A stretch of DNA of 10,755 nt, taken from positions 1 through 10,755 of the forward strand of contig DATFWK010000024.1 in the NCBI GenBank assembly GCA_035259345.1, in the 5' to 3' direction. Below are positions 1-5,587 of the stretch, one piece after another (positions within the stretch are counted from its first letter, which is position 1; the number at the start of each line of letters is the position of its first letter). Made by a program: the position numbers and the translations under genes. Origin of the DNA: DATFWK01 sp035259345 (GTDB taxonomy: Bacteria > Actinomycetota > Thermoleophilia > Miltoncostaeales > Miltoncostaeaceae). Under the pieces are notes generated by a model. It ran no database searches. It worked only from the letters and a program-made list of their open reading frames with translations, and was not told where the DNA came from.

Positions 1-792
1 GTCGTCGACCGTCCGCGCGCCGGGGTTCGCAAGGTCGCGCATGTCCTCGACCGGGACGATGACCTCGAGGTCCAGCTCCTTCCGCTGCCCGGCGTCGACG
101 ATCGTGACCGGGCGCGGGGCGCCGTCAGCGTCCTGCCCGCCGAGGAAGCGCGCGATCTCGGCGAGCGGCCGCTGGGTGGCCGAGAGGCCGATGCGCTGGA
201 GGGGGCCCGTCGCGGCGCGCTCGAGGCGCTCGAGGCTGAGCGCCAGGTGCGTTCCGCGCTTCGTGCCGGCCACGGCGTGGATCTCGTCGACGATCACCGC
301 GCGGGCGCCGGCGAGGATCTCGACGCCGCGGGAGGTGAGCAGCAGGTACAGGCTCTCCGGGGTGGTGATCAGGATGTCCGGCGGCTCCCGCAGCATCCGC
401 GCCCGCTCGCGCTGCGGGGTGTCGCCGGTCCGCACGGCGACGTCGATCCGGGGGAGCTCGAGGCCCTGGCGCCGCGCCGCGTCCGCGAGGCCGGCGAGCG
501 GGCCGCGCAGGTTGCGCTCGACGTCGTAGTTCAGGGCCTTGAGCGGGCTGATGTAGAGGAGCCGGGTCGTGGTCTCGCCCCGCAGGCGCTCCTCGACCAG
601 CGTGTTCAGCCCCCACAGGAACGCGGCGAGCGTCTTGCCCGACCCGGTCGGCGCGACGATCAGCGTGTGGTCGCCGGCCGCGATCGCCGGCCAGCCCATC
701 CGCTGCGCCGGGGTGGGCTCGGCGAACGCACGGGCGAACCAGTCGGCGACCAGCGGATGGAAGGGGGCGCTGGTGGCGGGGGCCAGGGCCAT
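1..792 (-). CDS. lhr: Lhr-type DEAD/DEAH-box ATP-dependent helicase, N-terminal part (cut by window edge)
   Basis: Predicted superfamily 2 nucleic-acid helicase of the Lhr family, probably acting in DNA repair or RNA/DNA remodelling in the cytoplasm. The 264 visible codons read in frame to base 1, so the C-terminal part lies outside. Visible motifs are a Q-like motif PTPAQ (residues 26-30), Walker A APTGSGKT (47-54), a TTPESL motif Ib segment, Walker B DEIH (169-172) followed by AVAGTKRGTH, and SAT motif III (204-206) followed by QRPLAEIARFLGG. The DEIHAVAGTKRG block and the text after SAT resemble Lhr proteins more than RecQ or RNA DEAD-box helicases. I chose ATG at 792 because the helicase N-terminus (FHPLVADWF...) begins right behind it and a TANNNT element sits 6 nt upstream. 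It is divergent from clpS. The family call is firm. Whether it is full-length Lhr or a shorter Lhr-core protein cannot be seen. Confidence 0.9.
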   Translation of the reverse strand, partial: MALAPATSAPFHPLVADWFARAFAEPTPAQRMGWPAIAAGDHTLIVAPTGSGKTLAAFLWGLNTLVEERLRGETTTRLLYISPLKALNYDVERNLRGPLAGLADAARRQGLELPRIDVAVRTGDTPQRERARMLREPPDILITTPESLYLLLTSRGVEILAGARAVIVDEIHAVAGTKRGTHLALSLERLERAATGPLQRIGLSATQRPLAEIARFLGGQDADGAPRPVTIVDAGQRKELDLEVIVPVEDMRDLANPGARTVDD

Positions 793-798
793 CCGCCG

Positions 799-804
799 AT
801 GGTA
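799..804 (-). promoter_or_regulatory. Putative -10 element of the helicase gene (leaderless layout)
   Basis: On the minus strand this reads TACCAT, matching the actinobacterial TANNNT -10 pattern. Six bases separate it from the ATG at 792, so transcription would begin at or next to the start codon. No recognisable -35 is present. No Shine-Dalgarno sequence is visible, which fits a leaderless mRNA. Short motif, so the call is tentative. Confidence 0.35.
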
Positions 805-853
805 GTGCGTCCGGGGGCGGCCGAGCCTCCCCGGCCGTGGCGCCCGGCTGGAC

Positions 854-859
854 TAGGAT
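854..859 (+). promoter_or_regulatory. Putative -10 element of clpS (near-leaderless layout)
   Basis: TAGGAT matches TANNNT and lies 9 nt before the clpS ATG, which would place the transcription start within a few bases of the start codon. The region 17-18 nt upstream is C/G-rich with no TTGAC-like box, and no Shine-Dalgarno sequence precedes the ATG. Known actinobacterial leaderless genes use this layout. The specific call is inference. Confidence 0.35.
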
Positions 860-868
860 CCCCCCGCA

Positions 869-1174
869 ATGACCACGGTTGAGACGACCACGCCGCCCGC
901 GACGAAGCCCCGCCCGCTTGGGCCCGACGACGACACGGGAGGCGACCAGCCGGCGCACGTGATCGTCCTGAACGACAACCACAACACGTTCGAGCACGTC
1001 GCGCAGACGCTGGCCCGGGTCATCCCCGGCGTGGACTACAAGCGCGGCATGGACATGGCCAACCGTATCCACAACACCGGCCGCGCCAGGGTCTGGAGCG
1101 GCGAGCGCGAGCGCGCGGAGCTCTACTGGGAGCAGCTGCGCGACGGCGGCCTCACGATGGCGCCGCTCGCCTGA
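869..1174 (+). CDS. clpS: ClpS-like adaptor of the Clp protease (N-degron recognition family)
   Basis: ClpS family protein of 101 residues. Family members bind substrates with destabilising N-terminal residues and hand them to the ClpA/ClpC unfoldase for degradation by ClpP. The first ~28 residues are a polar, probably disordered arm, as in other ClpS proteins. The core starts at HVIVLNDNHNTFEHV (30-44) and continues to ARVW. Aligned by eye to E. coli ClpS, N35 and D36 match pocket residues N34 and D35, and H68 (in RIHNTGRA) matches H66. N37 replaces D36 and F41 replaces the gatekeeper M40. The RAELYWEQLRDGG tail resembles the divergent ClpS-like group of Actinomycetota, Chloroflexota and Planctomycetota rather than the proteobacterial form. 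No clpA/clpC is in the window. It is likely co-transcribed with the ThDP enzyme 19 nt downstream. Family is firm; true N-degron activity is uncertain. Confidence 0.88.
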   Translation: MTTVETTTPPATKPRPLGPDDDTGGDQPAHVIVLNDNHNTFEHVAQTLARVIPGVDYKRGMDMANRIHNTGRARVWSGERERAELYWEQLRDGGLTMAPLA

Positions 1175-1193
1175 CCGCCGGCCCGGCCCGCGC

Positions 1194-2858
1194 GTGAACC
1201 TCGACGCCTCGGACTGGCTGCTCGAGGCGCTGGCCGCCGAGGGCGTCGGGGTGCTCTTCGGCAACCCGGGCTCCACCGAGCTCCCGCTCATGGACGCGCT
1301 CGCCCGGCAGGGGAGGGTGCGCTACGTCCTCGGGCTGACCGAGGCGGCGGTCATCGGGATGGCCGACGGGTACGCGCAGCAGTCGGGGCAGATGTCGGCG
1401 GCGAACGTCCACGTCCAGCCCGGGCTCGCGAACGCCCTCTCGGGGATCCTGAACGCCGCCCGCGCCCGCGTGCCGATGCTGGTGACGGTGGGGCAGCAGG
1501 TGCGCTCGATGCTGCCCGGGGCGCCGTTCCTCGGGGGCGAGCTGGTGGCCATGGCCGCGCCCCTGGCGAAGGGGGCGTGGGAGGCCGAGCGCGCCGAGGA
1601 CCTCCCGGCGTTGCTCGCCCGGGCGGTCCGCGTGGCGCGCACGCCGCCCTGCGGGCCGGTGGTGCTCTCGATCCCGATGGACCTCCAGGTCGCGCCGGCG
1701 CCGGCCTCCCACCCGCCCTCCCCGGGCGAGGCGCCGCCCGCCCCGGACCCCGAGGCGCTCACCCGGGCCGCGGCGCTGCTCGGCGCGGCGCGGGCGCCGG
1801 TGGTGCTGCTCGGCGACGGCGTGGCGCACGCGCAGGCGAGCCGGGTGGCCGCGGCGGTGGCCGAGCGCCTCGGCGCGCCCATCCTCGGCGAGCCCTTCGC
1901 CGCGCGGGCGCCGCTTCCGACCGACCATCCGCTCTGGCGCGGGCCGCTTCCGGGGTTCGCGTCCGAGATCCACACCGCGCTCACGGGCCACGACGTCGCG
2001 CTGGCCGTCGGGATGCCCGTCTTCCGCCTGTTCGGCGTGAGCGAGGGGCCGGCGCTCCCCGGCGGCGTGTCGCTCGTCCACCTCGACGTGGACCCCGATG
2101 AGGTGGGGCGCACGTACCCGCCGGCCGTCGGCATGGTCGCCCACCCGGGTCTCGCGCTGGAGGGACTGCTGCGGTCCCTCGGGCCGCCGGACGACGCAGC
2201 GCGGGCGCGCCGGGTGCGGTCCGAGGCCGAGGCCGCCGCCATCCGCCGCGGCCGCCGGGCGGCGCTGGCCCGCGGCGGCGACGGCGCGATCTCGCCGCAG
2301 GCCTTCTGCCGTGCGGTCGCCGCGATCGCGGCCCCGCGGGACCTCGTCGTGGACGAGGCGCTCACGTCCGGCCGGCTCCTGCGCTCGGCGCTCTCGGGCC
2401 GCCGGCCGGGCACGTGGCTCGCCCACCGCGGCAGCGCCCTCGGCTGGGGGCTGCCCGCGGCCGTCGGGGCGGCGCTCGCCGATCCGGCCCGGCGTGTGAT
2501 CGCCCTCCACGGCGACGGCAGCTTCGTCTTCGGCGCGCCGGCCCTCTGGACCGCGGCCCGCGAGGGCGTGCCGATGGCGCTCGTGATCGCCGACAACGGC
2601 GGCTACGAGATCCTGCGGGCCGGCCTCGAGGGCCTCACCGGCCGGGCCCACGGCGGCTGGCCGGGGCTCGCGATCGACGGGCCGGCACTGGACCTGGTCG
2701 CCCTCGCGCACGGCTTCGGGGCCGACGCCGCCGCCGTTTCGGAGCCGGCCGAGCTGCGGGAGGCGATGGCGGACCTGATGTCCCGCGCGACCGGCGGGCC
2801 GGCGGTGCTCGTCGTGCGCGTGAGCGGCCGGACGCCGCCCGTCGGGTATCCGCTGTAA
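1194..2858 (+). CDS. Thiamine-diphosphate-dependent decarboxylase, benzoylformate decarboxylase-like
   Basis: A 554-residue ThDP enzyme of the benzoylformate decarboxylase/acetolactate synthase superfamily, expected to act on a 2-oxo acid. The N-terminal pyrimidine-binding domain has GNPGSTELP (23-31), cofactor-activating E50 in LTEAAV, and H73 in NVHVQPGLANA. These match S26, E47 and H70 of Pseudomonas benzoylformate decarboxylase. A middle domain follows, then the PP domain with GDGSF (440-444) and the Mg-binding DNGGY segment (467-471, D467 replacing the first Asn of the usual NN). The second catalytic histidine of the Pseudomonas enzyme (H281, in PVFRYH) is Phe280 here (PVFRLF), so the substrate or mechanism may differ. 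The FAD-binding features of acetolactate synthase are not evident, and no small subunit is adjacent. The GTG start gives the usual N-terminus; there is no clear Shine-Dalgarno. The exact substrate is unknown. Confidence 0.85.
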   Translation: MNLDASDWLLEALAAEGVGVLFGNPGSTELPLMDALARQGRVRYVLGLTEAAVIGMADGYAQQSGQMSAANVHVQPGLANALSGILNAARARVPMLVTVGQQVRSMLPGAPFLGGELVAMAAPLAKGAWEAERAEDLPALLARAVRVARTPPCGPVVLSIPMDLQVAPAPASHPPSPGEAPPAPDPEALTRAAALLGAARAPVVLLGDGVAHAQASRVAAAVAERLGAPILGEPFAARAPLPTDHPLWRGPLPGFASEIHTALTGHDVALAVGMPVFRLFGVSEGPALPGGVSLVHLDVDPDEVGRTYPPAVGMVAHPGLALEGLLRSLGPPDDAARARRVRSEAEAAAIRRGRRAALARGGDGAISPQAFCRAVAAIAAPRDLVVDEALTSGRLLRSALSGRRPGTWLAHRGSALGWGLPAAVGAALADPARRVIALHGDGSFVFGAPALWTAAREGVPMALVIADNGGYEILRAGLEGLTGRAHGGWPGLAIDGPALDLVALAHGFGADAAAVSEPAELREAMADLMSRATGGPAVLVVRVSGRTPPVGYPL

Positions 2859-2880
2859 CGCCGCGTCAGGCGTCGCGGCG
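2859..2880. terminator. GC-rich stem-loop between convergent genes, possible bidirectional terminator
   Basis: CGCCGCG (2859-2865) and CGCGGCG (2874-2880) form a perfect 7-bp stem with an 8-nt loop. It begins directly after the TAA of the ThDP gene and overlaps the TGA (2868-2866) of the methyltransferase gene, exactly where the two transcripts meet. There is no T-run on either side, so it is not a canonical intrinsic terminator. Hairpins without U-tracts are common at gene ends in high-GC bacteria, but such stems also arise by chance in this base composition. Confidence 0.4.
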
Positions 2881-3642
2881 GCGGGCCACCCAGATCACCT
2901 CGTGGGGCCAGCGCCGCGCCCAGTCGGCCGTGACGAACGTGAAGCGCCCGGCGTCGGCGCCGGCGGGCGGGCGCAGCTCGTGCAGCGCCTCCAGCGCGAA
3001 GCCGTGACGCCCGAGCGTGCCGATCCAGTCCCCATAGGTCAGGCAGAACTCGACGCCGTCCTCGCCGGGCCACTCGAACCGGCGCATCTCGAAGTACGGG
3101 CGCAGCAGCCGGTCGGCCGTCGCCGCGTCGGCCTGGTCCGGCACGCAGGTCATGAAGATCGGGCTGACCGTCAGGAAGACGAGCGTCCCGCCGGGCCTGA
3201 GGAGGCGCGCGGCCTCCGCCAGCCAGAGGTCCGGGTCGCACCACAGCGAGGCTCCGTACTCGGACAGCGCGAGGTCGAAGGCGGCGCCGGCCAGCGGCAC
3301 GGACTCCGCGCTCGCGTGGACCAGCGGGAAGCGGAGGCCGTGGCGCTCCTGCATCCGCCGCGCGGTCGCGAGCTGCGCCGCGGAGAGGTCCACGCCGACG
3401 GGCCGCGCACCCGCCCGCGCCAGCCAGGCCGACCAGTAGGCCGTGCCGCACCCCAGCTCCACGGCGCTCAGGCCGTGGAGGGGCGGAAGGGCGCCGACCT
3501 CACGCTCGGGGATCGACCAGATGCCCCACGACGGCTCGGCCTCGGCCCAGCTCCGCTCTGCCGCCTCGGCGTACTCCGCCGCCCTGGCGTCCCAGGCCGC
3601 GCGGTTCTGCCGCGCGTGCTCGGTGAGGCCGTCGCCGGCCAC
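2866..3642 (-). CDS. Class I SAM-dependent methyltransferase
   Basis: Predicted cytoplasmic S-adenosylmethionine-dependent methyltransferase of 258 residues with a Rossmann fold (Methyltransf_11/25-like). Motif I is VELGCGTAYWSAWLARAG (61-78), followed by the ribose-binding acidic residue D85 in GVDLS. Further on are the post-I segment HASAESVPL, motif II-like FDLALSEYGASLW, and motif III RLLRPGGTLVFLT. The substrate cannot be read from the sequence. The N-terminal NRAAWDARAAEY pattern is common to small-molecule or unclassified methyltransferases. I chose GTG at 3642, which lies 2 nt after the stop of the upstream phosphoesterase gene. The open frame continues upstream only as a shadow inside that gene, and no ATG lies near the domain start. 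It is the last gene of the four-gene operon and converges with the ThDP enzyme gene. Confidence 0.88.
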   Translation of the reverse strand: MAGDGLTEHARQNRAAWDARAAEYAEAAERSWAEAEPSWGIWSIPEREVGALPPLHGLSAVELGCGTAYWSAWLARAGARPVGVDLSAAQLATARRMQERHGLRFPLVHASAESVPLAGAAFDLALSEYGASLWCDPDLWLAEAARLLRPGGTLVFLTVSPIFMTCVPDQADAATADRLLRPYFEMRRFEWPGEDGVEFCLTYGDWIGTLGRHGFALEALHELRPPAGADAGRFTFVTADWARRWPHEVIWVARRRDA

Positions 3643-3644
3643 GC

Positions 3645-4817
3645 TCAGGCCGGCGGCCGGATGGTGCCGTCGGCGGCGACGCGGGCGCCGGTCGCGCCGA
3701 AGTCCTCCCGCGAGAGGCTCGCGACAAGGCTCATCCCGGCGCCGCCGGGGGCCGGCGTGCCTGCGCCGACGAGCTGCGTGGGCACGATCCGCCCGCTCAC
3801 GAAGCGCCCGTCGGCGCCCAGCGTCACCTGCAGCACGCCGCTGGTGGACGAGTTGCCGCGCAGCGAGAAGACCTTGTACCCGGCGAAGTTCCCCATGCTG
3901 TAGGCGATCAGCCGGCCGTTGCGAAACTGCATGCCCCGCATGACGTGGGGCCCGCTGCCGACCACCAGGTCGGCGCCGGCGTCGACGACCGCTCGGGCGA
4001 AGGCCATGCTGTCGCCCCGCGGCTCGCCCAGGAACGTCTCGGGCCCGGGCCGCAGGTGGATCTTGTCCGAGCCCTCCGCGCCGGCGTGGATCATCACGAT
4101 CACGACGTCCGCCTGGCGGGCGGCCTGCGCCACCAGGCGGCGGGCGGCCGGGATGTCGGTCAGGCTGTTCGCCCAGCGATACGGCGCGAAGCCGAGCAGC
4201 GCGACCCGCACGCCCCCGACCTGCTGCTTCGCCACTTCGCCCGGCCGGCCCATGTGAAGCAGGCCGGCGCCATCGAGCGCCCGCACCGTCTCGGCCTCGC
4301 CGGCCGACCCGAAGTCGAAGGCGTGGTTGTTGGCGAGGTTCATCACGGTGAACCCGGCCCGCTTGAGCCAGCGTGCGTACGAGGGCGGCGTCCGGAACGC
4401 GAAGCAGCTCGAGCTCCCGGGGGCGCACTTCGAGCCGCCCGTGGTCGCGAAGGTCCCCTCCAGGTTCCCGAGCACGACGTCGCCGTCGAGCATCCCCCGG
4501 ACCGGCCGGAAGAACGAGGCGCCGCCGTCGGGGGGAAGGCCGTAGGGCGGGCTGCCCATCACGATGTCGCCCACCACCGCGACCCGCACGCGGGCCGCCG
4601 GGGGTGCGGGGGCGGGGGCGGGCGCCGGCGACGGGACGGTCGTCGTGGCGGTCCCGGCCGCAGCGCTCGCGTCGCGTCCCCCGCTCGTGGCGGCGACCGC
4701 GGCCCAGACGGCGAGGCCGACGCCCGCGAGCACGCCGCCCGCCGCCAGCCGCCGGCGCCGGTAGGTCCGCCGGCGCTCGGCCTGCCGCCGGCGGTCGTCG
4801 GGGGTGGTGGGGCTCAT
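3645..4817 (-). CDS. Membrane-anchored CapA-family metallophosphoesterase-like protein
   Basis: CapA/PgsA-type protein (PGA_cap fold, related to calcineurin-like phosphoesterases), 390 residues. A positively charged N-terminus (residues 9-23, rich in Arg) precedes one hydrophobic segment (about 24-43), consistent with an uncleaved signal anchor. A Thr/Ala/Pro linker (56-75) then leads to an outward-facing catalytic domain. Visible family motifs are VGDIVMG (D84 a likely metal ligand), GNLEGT (117-122), NLANNHAFDFG (160-170), MIHAGAEGS, GSGPHVMRG and YSMGNF. Cys131 and Cys138 could form a disulfide, fitting an extracytoplasmic location. Family members are linked to poly-gamma-glutamate or other cell-surface polymers, but no capB/capC is nearby, so the substrate is unknown. 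Its ATG overlaps the lplA stop by 4 nt (ATGA), implying translational coupling. Confidence 0.9.
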   Translation of the reverse strand: MSPTTPDDRRRQAERRRTYRRRRLAAGGVLAGVGLAVWAAVAATSGGRDASAAAGTATTTVPSPAPAPAPAPPAARVRVAVVGDIVMGSPPYGLPPDGGASFFRPVRGMLDGDVVLGNLEGTFATTGGSKCAPGSSSCFAFRTPPSYARWLKRAGFTVMNLANNHAFDFGSAGEAETVRALDGAGLLHMGRPGEVAKQQVGGVRVALLGFAPYRWANSLTDIPAARRLVAQAARQADVVIVMIHAGAEGSDKIHLRPGPETFLGEPRGDSMAFARAVVDAGADLVVGSGPHVMRGMQFRNGRLIAYSMGNFAGYKVFSLRGNSSTSGVLQVTLGADGRFVSGRIVPTQLVGAGTPAPGGAGMSLVASLSREDFGATGARVAADGTIRPPA

Positions 4818-5587
4818 GCGCGCTCGTCCGCAGTCTCCCGCGCGGGCTCGGACGTCGCCAGGCAGGCGGTCAGCGCCCGGTCAACCGCGGCGACGACGTC
4901 GGCCGCGCCGGCGCCCGCGAGCAGGCTTTCGAGGCCGCCGGCTCCCTCGGCGAGGCGCCGCGCTATCCAGTCCCGCTCGGACACGGGGACCGCAAGGAGC
5001 TCCGCCAGCCGGCCCCCGTCGAGCCGCAGGGCGATGCCGGCCTGCAGAAGCGTCCCGCTCCGGCGCCGGACCTGTGCCAGGCCCACGACCTTCCGTCCGC
5101 CGGCCACGACCTCGTGGGGGCTGAGCGCCCCGAAGCAGGCGAGCTCGGCGGCGCGACGGGCCGCCGGGTCCTGTGCGGCCGCGCGGGCCTCCTCGACGCT
5201 CACCGCGCGGGCGTCCACGCCCAGCTCGCGCAGCGCCCCCGCCAGCGCCCGGCCGAGCCCCTCGTACGCCTCGATCACGCCCTGACCGGCGAACGGGTGG
5301 CCGGGCGGCAGGACGACGTCGAGCCCGAGGAGGCCGGCGTCCCACAGCACCGGTCCGCCGCCGGACGAGCGCCGGACCACCTCGACGCCGAGTCGGGCGC
5401 AGGCCGCCTCGTCCGCCGCGACGCCTCGCGCGGACCTGCCGATGACCAGCGCCGGCGACGCGGCGACGGTCCACACCAGGGTCGGCGGCCGGTCAGCCGC
5501 CCGGGCCAGCAGCCCGTCGGCGCGGGCGAGCGCCTCGCCGGCGGCCGCCGTCGCCGGGCCGATCCGGTCGGCTCCCGGGGCGGTCAG
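4814..5587 (-). CDS. lplA: Lipoate-protein ligase A family protein (lipoyl/octanoyl transfer)
   Basis: Member of the BPL_LplA_LipB family, about 257 residues, expected to attach lipoate or transfer octanoyl/lipoyl groups to the lysine of lipoyl domains. The signature RRSSGGGPVLWD (72-83) matches the ligand-binding RRxSGGG loop. CFGALSPHEVVAGGRKVVGLAQ (151-172) carries the catalytic-type K166 in GRKVVG, shared by LplA-like ligases and LipM/LipL-type transferases. It follows the 2-oxoglutarate dehydrogenase gene, which encodes two lipoyl domains, so its product may modify that protein. The start is uncertain. The family N-terminus (DRIGPATAAAGEAL...) needs a start before about residue 9, and the only near-cognate codon there is CTG at 5587, giving a CTGA overlap with the upstream stop. 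No in-frame ATG, GTG or TTG lies just upstream. Ligase versus transferase activity cannot be decided by eye. Confidence 0.85.
   Translation of the reverse strand: MTAPGADRIGPATAAAGEALARADGLLARAADRPPTLVWTVAASPALVIGRSARGVAADEAACARLGVEVVRRSSGGGPVLWDAGLLGLDVVLPPGHPFAGQGVIEAYEGLGRALAGALRELGVDARAVSVEEARAAAQDPAARRAAELACFGALSPHEVVAGGRKVVGLAQVRRRSGTLLQAGIALRLDGGRLAELLAVPVSERDWIARRLAEGAGGLESLLAGAGAADVVAAVDRALTACLATSEPARETADERA

Noticed and set aside
811..834. 6-bp inverted repeat (CCGGGG / CCCCGG) between the helicase and clpS
   Set aside because: Short, purely G/C and readily expected by chance here. Its position does not match either proposed -10 element.
125..1291. Minus-strand open frame spanning the helicase, clpS and the start of the ThDP gene
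   Set aside because: It is a shifted shadow. The true helicase frame gives Walker A, DEIH and SAT motifs and starts at 792, and clpS is on the opposite strand.
1152..2711. Long minus-strand open frame opposite the ThDP enzyme gene
   Set aside because: Composition is Arg/Gly/Ala/His-rich and shows no motif. The plus-strand frame has a complete ThDP enzyme.
3643..4428. N-terminal extension of the methyltransferase frame inside the CapA-type gene
   Set aside because: The extension lacks domain features and lies in a shifted frame over well-conserved CapA motifs. The GTG at 3642 gives a normal methyltransferase length.
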